DNA from: Frateuria_A sp049727805
GTDB lineage: Bacteria; Pseudomonadota; Gammaproteobacteria; Xanthomonadales; Rhodanobacteraceae
Assembly: GCF_049727805.1 (NCBI RefSeq)
Contig: NZ_JBCNYA010000008.1
Location: forward strand, 70,826 to 134,825
DNA length: 64,000 bases
Reading direction: 5' to 3'
In this document: piece by piece, positions 41,403 through 49,669 of the stretch
How positions within the stretch are numbered: the first letter of the stretch is position 1
Layout of the letters: each line of letters opens with the position of its first letter
Program-made: the position numbers and the translations under genes
Notes under the pieces: generated by a model
What the model was told of the DNA's origin: nothing
Databases searched by the model: none
Seen by the model: only the letters and a program-made list of their open reading frames with translations

Positions 41403-41417
41403 ATAGATCATGCCTAT
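41403..41417. promoter_or_regulatory. OxyR-type binding half-site (ATAG-N7-CTAT)
   Basis: ATAGATCATGCCTAT matches the dyad ATAG-N7-CTAT of the OxyR consensus. Seven bases further, AGGGCAGTCATCGAT is a weak second half-site, matching the expected 22-bp phase. The site ends next to the oxyR start codon and would suit autorepression; it also lies upstream of the M1 aminopeptidase gene. The remainder of the 249-bp gap to 41640 shows nothing more that I can name. Confidence 0.6.
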
Positions 41418-41640
41418 GAGTGTGAGGGCAGTCATCGATTTGGACAATGCTGCGGGAGGCCCTTTCCTGCGTGGTGCCCTCCGTCGGTGGCCGTGTTCCG
41501 TGCGCGGGTACGCACTCACGACCCCGCGCGCGGCAGGAGCGCCTTCACGCACCCCCGCCCATGCCTTTTGGCACTGTGTCACAAGTCATGCGCCGCCTAG
41601 CTTCCGGAAGTTGCCTTCACAGTCCCCTGGGGAAAACACC

Positions 41641-44322
41641 ATGCGCCGTCTCGTCAAACCCCTCGTGCTCACCGCGCTTGCCGCCTGCTGCGGCGCCGCC
41701 TTCGCCGCCACCGCCGACCAGGTGCCGCACGGCAAGCTGCCGCGCTGGGCGGTGCCGGAATCCTATGCGCTGTCCTTCAAGGTCGATCCGCGCCAGCAGG
41801 ATTTCTCCGGCACCACCGTGATCAAGGTCGACCTCAAGCAGGCTTCCGACCACGTCTGGCTGCACGGCAACGAGCTGAAAGTCGCCAGGGTCAGCGTGAC
41901 CGACGCCGCCGGCAAGACCCACAGCGCCAAGTACGTCGAGGCCGCGCCGAAGGAAGGCGTGGTGCGGGTCGACTTCGGCAGCACGCTCAAGCCGCAGGAA
42001 CTGACCCTGCGCTTCGACTACACCGCGCCGCTCAACATGCAGTTGCAGGGCCTGTACAAGGTCAGCCACGAGGGCGTGCCCTACGCGATGACGCAGATGG
42101 AGCCGATCAGCGCGCGCTACGCCTTCCCCGGCTTCGACGAGCCCGACTTCAAGACCCCGTTCGACATCAGCCTTACCATCCCCAACGACGAGAAGGCGGT
42201 CGCCAACACCAAGCAGATCAAGGAAGCGCCGGCCGGCGACGGCTGGAAGACGCTGACCTTCTCCACCACCAAGCCGCTGCCGACCTACCTGGTCGCCTTC
42301 GGCGTCGGCCCGTGGGACATCGTCGCCGGCCCGGACATCTCGCCGGACGCCTACCGCGCCACGCCGCTGCAGCTGCGCGGCATCGCCGCCAAGGGCGAAG
42401 GCCACCGCATGCAGCACGTGCTGTCCGAGACGCCGAGCATCATCCACACGCTGGAGGACTACTACGGCTTCGGCTATCCGTGGGACAAGCTCGACCTGCT
42501 CGCCGCGCCGGACTTCGCCGCCGGCGCGATGGAGAACGCCGGCCTGGTGACCTTCCGCGACTGGCTGCTGCTGCTCGATCCGGACAGCCCGGCGCAGTAC
42601 GTGCGCGGCTCGTTCAACGTCAACGCGCACGAGCTGGCCCACCAGTGGACCGGCGACACCGTCACCACCGCCTGGTGGAACGACATCTGGCTCAACGAGG
42701 CCTTCGCCACCTGGATGCAGCAGAAGGTGACGATGAAGGTGCATCCGGAATACCGCGCCGACCTCGACCGCGTGCGCGGCGCGCAGTACGCGATGGACAA
42801 CGACAGCCTGGTCACCGCGCGCAAGATCCGCCAGCCGATCACCGGCAACGGCGACATCGAGACCGCGTTCGACTCGATCACCTACCAGAAGGGCGCCAGC
42901 GTGCTCGGCATGTTCGAGGGCTACGTCGGCGAGAAGACCTTCCAGCAGGGCATGCGCCAGTACATCCAGGACCACAAGTTCTCCACCGCCACCGCCGACG
43001 ACCTGGTCGACTCGATCGCCAAGGCCGCCGACAAGGGCGAGGACTTCAAGCAGGCCTTCAAGAGCTTCCTCAACCAGCCCGGCGTGCCCTACGTGCAGAC
43101 CCGGCTGGAACAGAAGGGCGGCCAGACCGTGCTCGAGCTGAGCCAGAGCCGCTACCTGCCGATCGGCAGCAAGGGCAACGCGAACCACGTGTGGGGCGTG
43201 CCGGTGTGCGTGCGCTACGCCACCGCCGACGGCAGCAAGGTCAACTGCGAACTGCTGGAGAAGGCCACCGGCACGATTGCGCTGCCCGGCGCCAGCGCCA
43301 ACGCCTGGGTCATGCCCAACGCCAATGCCAGCGGCTACTACCGCTTCGGCATGAACAAGGACGAGCTGGCGCGCCTGGGCGAGCAGATCAGCCATCTCAC
43401 CGACGCCGAGCAACTGGCCTATGCCGACGCGGCCGACGCGAGCTTCCATCACGGCGACATCAACGCAGGCGACCTGCTTGCCGCGCTCAAGCCGCTGACC
43501 GCCTCGCGCGTGCGCGAAGTGGCCACCGCGCCGATCGCCAGCTTCGAGTGGCTCAGCCGCAACCTGGCACGTACCGACGCACAGCGCGCCGCGCTCGATG
43601 CCTGGGCCAAGAGCGCCTACCTGCCGCGCATGGAGCTGCTCGGCTACCACCGCAAGGCCGGCGAGCCGGACGGCGACTCGCTGCTGCGCAGCACGCTGGC
43701 CGGTTTCCTCGCGCTGGACGTGAAGCTGCCGGAGGTGCGCGCCGAGCTGGTCAAGCAGGGTGACGCCGCGCTCAAGCGCAAGGCCGATGGCCGCCTGAGC
43801 CTCGACGCGGCCGACCCGGACCTGCTCGGCACCGCACTCGGCGTGGCCGTGCAGGAGCGTGGCAAGAGCGCGGTCGATGCGCTGATCGCCGAACTGCCCA
43901 AGACCTCCGACCCGGCCCAGCGCAACGCCATGCTGGCCGGACTGAGCGCGGTCGAAGACCCGGCCCTGGCCGAGCAGGTGCGCAACTTCGCGCTGGACAA
44001 GCAGGTCAAGGTCGGCGAGATGGCGGCCCTGCTGCGCGGCAGCCGCGAGACGCGCGCCCAGCGCGACGCCATGTGGAAGTGGGCGGTCGGCCACTACGAT
44101 CGCATCGTCGCACGCACCGGCAGCTTCGCCGGCGGCCGCCTGCCCGGCCTGATGGGCGGCGGCGGCTGCTCGCAGGACGAGGCCGACCGCCTGCAGGCGT
44201 TCTTCAAGACCCGCGCCAAGGACGTCACCGGCGCCGAGCGCGGCCTGGCGCAGACCACCGAGGACACCCTGCTGTGCACCGCGCTGAAGGCCAAGCAGGA
44301 TCCGCAGGCGATCCTGCACTGA
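41641..44322 (+). CDS. Secreted M1 family (alanyl) aminopeptidase
   Basis: Zinc aminopeptidase removing N-terminal residues from peptides; exported. The 893-residue protein has a signal peptide (1-22, AAFA-AT), the exopeptidase motif GAMEN at 295-299, and the zinc site HELAH at 330-334 with the third ligand Glu353 in NEAFA (HEXXH-X18-E). The C-terminal alpha-helical domain of about 540-893 resembles ERAP1-like C-terminal domains. Residues CSQDEADRLQAFF close the protein. GGGGA precedes the ATG. The in-frame extension to 41410 is not used, as it would bury the signal peptide. Followed by a strong terminator. Confidence 0.93.
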   Translation: MRRLVKPLVLTALAACCGAAFAATADQVPHGKLPRWAVPESYALSFKVDPRQQDFSGTTVIKVDLKQASDHVWLHGNELKVARVSVTDAAGKTHSAKYVEAAPKEGVVRVDFGSTLKPQELTLRFDYTAPLNMQLQGLYKVSHEGVPYAMTQMEPISARYAFPGFDEPDFKTPFDISLTIPNDEKAVANTKQIKEAPAGDGWKTLTFSTTKPLPTYLVAFGVGPWDIVAGPDISPDAYRATPLQLRGIAAKGEGHRMQHVLSETPSIIHTLEDYYGFGYPWDKLDLLAAPDFAAGAMENAGLVTFRDWLLLLDPDSPAQYVRGSFNVNAHELAHQWTGDTVTTAWWNDIWLNEAFATWMQQKVTMKVHPEYRADLDRVRGAQYAMDNDSLVTARKIRQPITGNGDIETAFDSITYQKGASVLGMFEGYVGEKTFQQGMRQYIQDHKFSTATADDLVDSIAKAADKGEDFKQAFKSFLNQPGVPYVQTRLEQKGGQTVLELSQSRYLPIGSKGNANHVWGVPVCVRYATADGSKVNCELLEKATGTIALPGASANAWVMPNANASGYYRFGMNKDELARLGEQISHLTDAEQLAYADAADASFHHGDINAGDLLAALKPLTASRVREVATAPIASFEWLSRNLARTDAQRAALDAWAKSAYLPRMELLGYHRKAGEPDGDSLLRSTLAGFLALDVKLPEVRAELVKQGDAALKRKADGRLSLDAADPDLLGTALGVAVQERGKSAVDALIAELPKTSDPAQRNAMLAGLSAVEDPALAEQVRNFALDKQVKVGEMAALLRGSRETRAQRDAMWKWAVGHYDRIVARTGSFAGGRLPGLMGGGGCSQDEADRLQAFFKTRAKDVTGAERGLAQTTEDTLLCTALKAKQDPQAILH

Positions 44323-44338
44323 GGCGGTTCTCGGCTTG

Positions 44339-44377
44339 AAGCAAAACGCCGGGCGGCAACGCCCGGCGTTTTGCTTT
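44339..44377 (+). terminator. Strong stem-loop terminator after the aminopeptidase
   Basis: Perfect 14-bp arms GCAAAACGCCGGGC (44341-44354) and GCCCGGCGTTTTGC (44361-44374) with a six-base loop, 16 bp after the stop; the stem continues with AA/TT and T-rich sequence. It could work in both directions. Confidence 0.85.
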
Positions 44378-44392
44378 CTAGCCTCTGCTTTG

Positions 44393-44541
44393 AGCCCTCT
44401 CCCCTCCGGGGAGAGGGTTGGGTGAGGGGCCGGGGCTCGCGGAAAGGTTGATTGCAAAAGTTTGTTTTCGCATTCGCTTCATTCAACCTCGTCGCAAGAG
44501 TGTCCCTCACCCCAGCCCTCTCCCCGGAGGGGAGAGGGAGC
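44393..44541. repeat. Family B composite REP-like element, reverse orientation
   Basis: Occupies most of the 313-bp gap between the aminopeptidase and the large membrane protein; the remainder is the terminator and the ribosome site region. It has two hairpins with arms CCCTCTCCCC/GGGGAGAGGG. Reading the reverse strand, the ends match 28173-28318 almost base for base (GGCTGGGGTGAGGG and CTCTTGCGAC on one side; CCGCGAGCCCCGGCCCCTC on the other), but the middle 60 bases differ and are AT-richer here. Confidence 0.85.
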
Positions 44542-44635
44542 CGATCCTGCTGCGGTTGGAGACTCGGGCGCACTGCGGCCTCCACGTTCCCCCCTAAACT
44601 GTCCGCACGCCCATGGGGCGACAGGGGAGACCGGC

Positions 44636-47600
44636 ATGCGTGCTCGATCAGGATGGTTGTTGCTCATGGGCCTGCTGCTGGCCGCGCCGTCGGGTGCGCA
44701 GCAGGTGCCGGCGCCGTTGCGCGACTGGCAGGACTGGGTGCTGCATCAGGTGCCGGAGCATGCCTGCCCGCGGCTGGCGCACGCGCCCGGCCAGGGCGAT
44801 GCCTGGCAATGCGCCTGGCCCGGCCGATTGACGCTGGCGGCCGACGCCGATGGCGGGCAGTTCAGCCTCGATACCCACGCCGACGCGCCTGCCTGGATCG
44901 CCCTGCCGGGCGATGCGCGCCACTGGCCGGAACAGGTACGGCTCGACGGCCAGCCGGCCGTGGTGCTGCAGCGCGACGACCAGCCGATGGTGCGCGTGTC
45001 CCCCGGCGACCATCGTCTGCAAGGCTCGCTGCCCTGGTCGGCCCGGCCGGCGCGCCTGCAGGTACCCGAAGCGATCGGCCTGGTCGAACTCACGCTGGAC
45101 GGCAAGCCGGTCGCGCGCCTGCAGCGCGACGGTGACGAACTGACCCTCGGCGAGGCCGCCGCCGCCCAGCGCATGGCCGATGCCTTGTCGCTGCGCGTCG
45201 ACCGCCGCCTGGCCGACGGCCTGCCGGCGACCCTGGAAACCCGCCTGCGCTTCGACGTCACCGGCAGCGCCCGTGAACAGTTGCTGGGTCCGGTGCTGCC
45301 GTCCGGTTTCGTCGCCACAGCGCTGGACGGCGAACTGCCGGCGCGACTGGAAAGCGACGGCCGCCTGCGCGTGCAACTGAAACCCGGACGCTGGACCGTC
45401 ACCCTCGACGCCCGCGCCGACGCGCCGCTCGCGCGCGTCGCGACCGTCCTGCCACCGGCGCCGTGGCCGCGGCAGGAAATCTGGAGCTACGCCGACGACC
45501 CCGACCTGCGCAGCAGCCACGCCGAAGGCCAGGGCACCGACGCGGCGCAGGCCGGCGTGCCGGAGGATTGGCGCGAGCTCCCCGCCTTCGTGATGGACGG
45601 CCATGCCACGCTCACCGTGCAACCGGGCGAGCGCGGGGCAGGGCGCAACGACCGCTTGAGCCTGTCGCGCCGCCTGTGGCTGGACTTCGACGGCAAGGGC
45701 CTGGGCGTGGACGACCACCTGCAAGGCGAGCTGCACCGCCAGCGGCTGGAAGTCGGCGCGCCCTGGCAATTGCAGCGCGCCGCACAGGACGGCGAGCCGC
45801 TGCTGGTCAGCCGCGGCGAGGACGGCTCGAGCGGCGTGGAGGTGCGCAGCGAGAAACTCGGGCTCGATGCCGGCCTGCGCGTGCCCTCTGCCGGTGCGCT
45901 GCCGGTGAACGGCTGGAACGTGCCGCTGGAGCGCATCGACGCGACCCTGCAACTGCCGCCGGGCTACCGGCTGCTCGGCGCACCCGGTGCGGACAGCTCG
46001 CCCGATTCGTGGGTGGCGCGATGGAGCCTGCTGGACGTCTTCGGGGTGGCGTTGATCGCCCTGCTGGCGGGCCGTCTGCTGGGCTGGCCGTGGGCCTTGC
46101 TGGCGGCCGGCTTCCTCGCGCTGGCACAGCACGAAGCCGACACGCCGCGCTGGACGCTGGCCTTGCTGCTCGCGCTCGCCCTGCTGCTGCGGGCGTTGCC
46201 GGAAGAGCGCCTGCGGCGCGCGGCCAACATCGCCGCCCTGGCCTCGTTCGCGCTCGCCGCGCTGTGGACGTTGCCGTTTGCGGCGGCGCAGTTGCAATAC
46301 GCGCTGCATCCGCAGCTCGAGTCCCAGGCCCTCCGTATCGAGTTGCAAGCAGGACGATTGGAGCAGAGCTACAACGTCCCGCCTCCCGAGCTTGCTCCTC
46401 CGCCTGCGCCCCCTGCGGCGGCGCCACAGGTCTCCGAGGAGGCGCAAACACTTGGAAGCGTGTCGGTGAGTACCGCGAAGCTGTCCTCGATGGATGTGGC
46501 GACGGACGCGCGCAGCCTGGTCCAGGCGGGCCCGGGCACGCCGACCTGGCGTCTCGGCAGCAACTATCGCCTCGGCTGGTCCGGCCCGGTCACGCCGCAG
46601 CAGACCATGCGCCTGGTAATCGCACCCGCCTGGCTGGTGAGCCTGTTGCGCGTGCTGATGGTGGCGCTGCTGGCCAGCTTGCTGGCGCGCGTGCTGCCTT
46701 CGCTGCTGGCGCCCTGGCGCGGGCGCTGGCAGGGCGGGCGGGGCGCGGCGTCGGCGGCGTTGCTGGCGCTGGCGATGCTGCCCTGGCAATCGCACGCCCA
46801 GGCGCTGCCGAGCGAGCCGCTGCTCGACCAGTTGCGCCAGCGCCTGGTCGAGGCGCCGGCCTGTTCGCCCTCCTGCGCGAACCTGCCGCAGGCGCGCGCG
46901 GTGCTGGCCGGCGACACGCTGGACCTCGCCCTGCAGGCGCACGCCGGTGCCACGGTGGCGCTGCCGCTGCCGGCCACCACGCTGCCGCTGGTCGCGGTGA
47001 CCGTCGACGGGCGCCCGGCCGTGCTGGCGCGCCGCGACGACGACCAGCTCTGGCTGCGACTGGAGCCAGGCGTGCATGAGCTCGCCCTGCGCTACCGGCT
47101 CGACGGTATCGACAGCGCGCGCCTGCGCTTCACCCTGGCACCGCAGCGCGTCACGGTACAGGCGAACGGCTGGACCGCGGATGGACTGGACGCCGATCGC
47201 CTGCTCGGCGACAGCCTGGCCTTCGATCGCCAGCGGATCGTCGCGGGCGGCCAGGCGGGTGCACCCGCGCAGGACTTCCCGCCCTACGTGCGACTGACCC
47301 GACGGCTGGTGCTCGGCAACGAGTGGACGGTGCAGAACGAGGTCGAGCGCATCGCGCCGCAGGCCGGCGGTTTCAGTGTCGCCCTGCCGTTGCTGACGGG
47401 CGAACACCCGCTGGGCGCCGATGCGCCGGTGCGCGACGGACGCATCCAGCTCGCCTTCAACGCGGGCACCGACAGCGTCGAATGGACCAGCCGCCTGGAC
47501 CGCGCGGCACAACTGCGGCTGGCCGCGCCGGCGCTGGCCGAACGCGCCGAGGTGTGGGAGGTCGAGGCCGCGCCGATGTGGCACGTCGACGCGAGCGGCG

Positions 47601-48655
47601 TGCCGGCAAGCGGCGGCGACGCGCTGCGTTTCCAGCCGCTGCCCGGCGAGCAGCTCACGCTGACGCTCACCCAGCCGGCTGCCGTCGCGGGTGGCACGCT
47701 GGCATTCGACAAGGTGGACTCGCGCAGCGCCGTCGGCGAGCGCGCCACCGAAACCAGCCTGCAGCTGCAGGCGCGCAGCACCCGCGGTGGCGAACACGCG
47801 CTGGGCCTGCCGGCCGGCGCCGAGCTGCTGCAGGCCAGCCGCGACGGCGAGCGGCTGCCGCTGGCCGTGCGCAATGGTTCGCTCGCGCTGCCCTTGCTGC
47901 CGGGTACGCACCGCTACGAGCTGCGCCTGCGCGAGACCGGCGGAACGGGGATGCGCACGCGCGCGCCGGCCATCGCCCTGCATGCGCCGGCGGCCAACCT
48001 CGATACGTTCCTGCAACTGCCGCAGGATCGCTGGGTGCTGTGGACCTGGGGCACGGGCGCCGGCCCGGCCGTGCTGTACTGGGCGCAACTGATCGTGCTG
48101 CTGGTCGCGGCCTGGCTGCTCTCGCGCTACGCGCCCACGCCGCTGCGCTTCCACCACTGGCTGCTGCTGGGCCTCGGTTTCTCCGCCTTCGCCTGGAGTG
48201 CGTACGCCGTGGTGGTGGCCTGGCTGATCCTGCTCGGCCTGCGCGGGCGCATCGCAGCCGCCTCGTGGCGTGCCGGCCTGTTTGACCTGATGCAGGTGGG
48301 ACTGGTGCTGCTCACCGCGATCGCGCTCGCCGTGCTGGTGGCGGCGGTGCCCGGCGGCCTGCTGGGGCGGCCGGACATGCACATCGCCGGCATGGGCTCC
48401 AGCGCCCTGCAACTGCACTGGTTCGCCGACCGCAGTGCCGGTGCCTTGCCGCAGGCGGGCGTGTTCAGCCTGCCGCTGTGGACTTACAAACTGGCCATGC
48501 TGGCCTGGGCGCTGTGGCTGGCCAACGCACTGATCGGATGGCTGCGCTGGGGCTTCGAGGCGTGGTCGCGCGACGGCTACTGGCGCCGCGACAAGCCGCA
48601 GCCCGCCGTGCCGCCGCAACTGCCCACCGCCGCGGAGGCGCCGCCCGATGCCTGA
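44636..48655 (+). CDS. Very large unrecognised envelope protein with three membrane clusters
   Basis: A 1339-residue protein I cannot assign. It has a signal peptide (1-22, SGAQQ), a long beta-rich first half with repeated sandwich-like stretches (LRVDRRLADGLPATLETRLRFDV, then VTLDARADAPLARV), a helical cluster near 464-560, another near 667-693 after a Pro/Ala-rich linker (about 580-600), a second large soluble region (700-1140) with WTADGLDADRLLGDSLAFDRQ, and four C-terminal helices (about 1146-1325). The soluble parts look duplicated: both carry a carboxyl-terminal G-VHELALRYRL or G-HRLQGSLPW element. Its stop overlaps the prmC ATG by 8 bp. A TonB-independent transport or envelope-assembly role is only a guess. 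Confidence 0.8.
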   Translation: MRARSGWLLLMGLLLAAPSGAQQVPAPLRDWQDWVLHQVPEHACPRLAHAPGQGDAWQCAWPGRLTLAADADGGQFSLDTHADAPAWIALPGDARHWPEQVRLDGQPAVVLQRDDQPMVRVSPGDHRLQGSLPWSARPARLQVPEAIGLVELTLDGKPVARLQRDGDELTLGEAAAAQRMADALSLRVDRRLADGLPATLETRLRFDVTGSAREQLLGPVLPSGFVATALDGELPARLESDGRLRVQLKPGRWTVTLDARADAPLARVATVLPPAPWPRQEIWSYADDPDLRSSHAEGQGTDAAQAGVPEDWRELPAFVMDGHATLTVQPGERGAGRNDRLSLSRRLWLDFDGKGLGVDDHLQGELHRQRLEVGAPWQLQRAAQDGEPLLVSRGEDGSSGVEVRSEKLGLDAGLRVPSAGALPVNGWNVPLERIDATLQLPPGYRLLGAPGADSSPDSWVARWSLLDVFGVALIALLAGRLLGWPWALLAAGFLALAQHEADTPRWTLALLLALALLLRALPEERLRRAANIAALASFALAALWTLPFAAAQLQYALHPQLESQALRIELQAGRLEQSYNVPPPELAPPPAPPAAAPQVSEEAQTLGSVSVSTAKLSSMDVATDARSLVQAGPGTPTWRLGSNYRLGWSGPVTPQQTMRLVIAPAWLVSLLRVLMVALLASLLARVLPSLLAPWRGRWQGGRGAASAALLALAMLPWQSHAQALPSEPLLDQLRQRLVEAPACSPSCANLPQARAVLAGDTLDLALQAHAGATVALPLPATTLPLVAVTVDGRPAVLARRDDDQLWLRLEPGVHELALRYRLDGIDSARLRFTLAPQRVTVQANGWTADGLDADRLLGDSLAFDRQRIVAGGQAGAPAQDFPPYVRLTRRLVLGNEWTVQNEVERIAPQAGGFSVALPLLTGEHPLGADAPVRDGRIQLAFNAGTDSVEWTSRLDRAAQLRLAAPALAERAEVWEVEAAPMWHVDASGVPASGGDALRFQPLPGEQLTLTLTQPAAVAGGTLAFDKVDSRSAVGERATETSLQLQARSTRGGEHALGLPAGAELLQASRDGERLPLAVRNGSLALPLLPGTHRYELRLRETGGTGMRTRAPAIALHAPAANLDTFLQLPQDRWVLWTWGTGAGPAVLYWAQLIVLLVAAWLLSRYAPTPLRFHHWLLLGLGFSAFAWSAYAVVVAWLILLGLRGRIAAASWRAGLFDLMQVGLVLLTAIALAVLVAAVPGGLLGRPDMHIAGMGSSALQLHWFADRSAGALPQAGVFSLPLWTYKLAMLAWALWLANALIGWLRWGFEAWSRDGYWRRDKPQPAVPPQLPTAAEAPPDA

Positions 48656-49475
48656 GGTGCGCCAGTTGCTGGCCGCCGCCACCGCGCGCCTGGGCGACCG
48701 CGCCGAGGCGGGCATCCTGCTCGCGCACGCGCTGGGCAAGCCGCGCAGTTGGCTGGTCGCGCACGCCGACGAACCGGCGGACGCCGCGGGCGCTGCGGCC
48801 TTCGACGCGCTGGTGGAACGGCGCGCCGCCGGTGAGCCAGTGGCCTACCTCACCGGCCATCGCGGCTTCTGGACGCTGGAGCTGGAGGTGACGCCAGCCA
48901 CGCTGATCCCGCGGCCGGAAACCGAGCTGCTGGTCGAGCTGGCGCTGGCAAGGCTTGCGCGGGATGGCGCGCCGCGCGTGGCGGACCTGGGCACCGGTAG
49001 CGGCGCCATCGCGCTGGCGATCGCACGCGAGTGCCCGCATGCCAGCGTGCTCGCCACCGACGCCAGCGCGGCTGCGCTCGCAGTGGCGCGCCGCAACGCC
49101 GAGGCCAACGGGATCCGCAACGTCGCATTCGCCGAGAGCGACTGGTTCGCGGCGCTGGCGGAGGAGCGCTTCGATCTGGTGGTTTCCAATCCGCCCTACA
49201 TCGCCGCTGACGATCCGCACCTGGAGCAAGGCGACCTGCGCTACGAGCCGGCCAGTGCACTGGCTTCCGGCAGCGACGGGCTGGATGACATCCGGCGCAT
49301 CGTGGACGGCGCGCGGGCGCATCTGGTCCAGGATGGCTGGCTGCTGTTCGAGCACGGCTGGGACCAGGGCAGCGCCGCGCGCGGTCTGCTTGAAGCGTCG
49401 GGTTACGGCGAGGTGTTCACGGAGCAGGACCTGGAGCAGCGCGATCGGGTCAGCGGTGGCCGAAACCGGTCCTGA
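48648..49475 (+). CDS. prmC: Peptide chain release factor N5-glutamine methyltransferase PrmC
   Basis: Methylates the GGQ glutamine of release factors RF1 and RF2. The 275-residue protein has the helical N-terminal domain (1-75), IPRPETE (87-93), the SAM-binding DLGTGSGAIALAIA (113-126) and the catalytic NPPY at 181-184. The usual neighbours prfA and hemA are not here. It overlaps the preceding large membrane protein gene by 8 bp (start inside its last codons), so it is translationally coupled to it. Confidence 0.95.
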   Translation: MPEVRQLLAAATARLGDRAEAGILLAHALGKPRSWLVAHADEPADAAGAAAFDALVERRAAGEPVAYLTGHRGFWTLELEVTPATLIPRPETELLVELALARLARDGAPRVADLGTGSGAIALAIARECPHASVLATDASAAALAVARRNAEANGIRNVAFAESDWFAALAEERFDLVVSNPPYIAADDPHLEQGDLRYEPASALASGSDGLDDIRRIVDGARAHLVQDGWLLFEHGWDQGSAARGLLEASGYGEVFTEQDLEQRDRVSGGRNRS

Positions 49476-49507
49476 CCGGTCTCCATGACGCAATGCCACC
49501 TGGTGAG

Positions 49508-49642
49508 CCTTCCCCCGCGACTGCGGGGGAAGGTGCCGACAGGCGGAAGGGGGGCGCTTTTGGGCCCGATGCCCGGGTGGGTTCGTGGCAAGGTCGCCCC
49601 CCATCCGCCCTCCGGGTACCTTCCCCCGTGAACGGGGGAAGG
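49508..49642. repeat. Family A composite REP-like element, reverse orientation
   Basis: In the 194-bp gap between convergent prmC and dxs. Two hairpins, CCTTCCCCCGC-GACT-GCGGGGGAAGG (49508-49533) and CCTTCCCCCGT/ACGGGGGAAGG (49619-49642), bracket about 85 bp including TTTTGGGCCCGATGCCCGGG. Reverse-complemented, it aligns with 20642-20780. Confidence 0.85.
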
Positions 49643-49669
49643 ATCGAAGCGTGGTGCCAGGGCTGGTGA

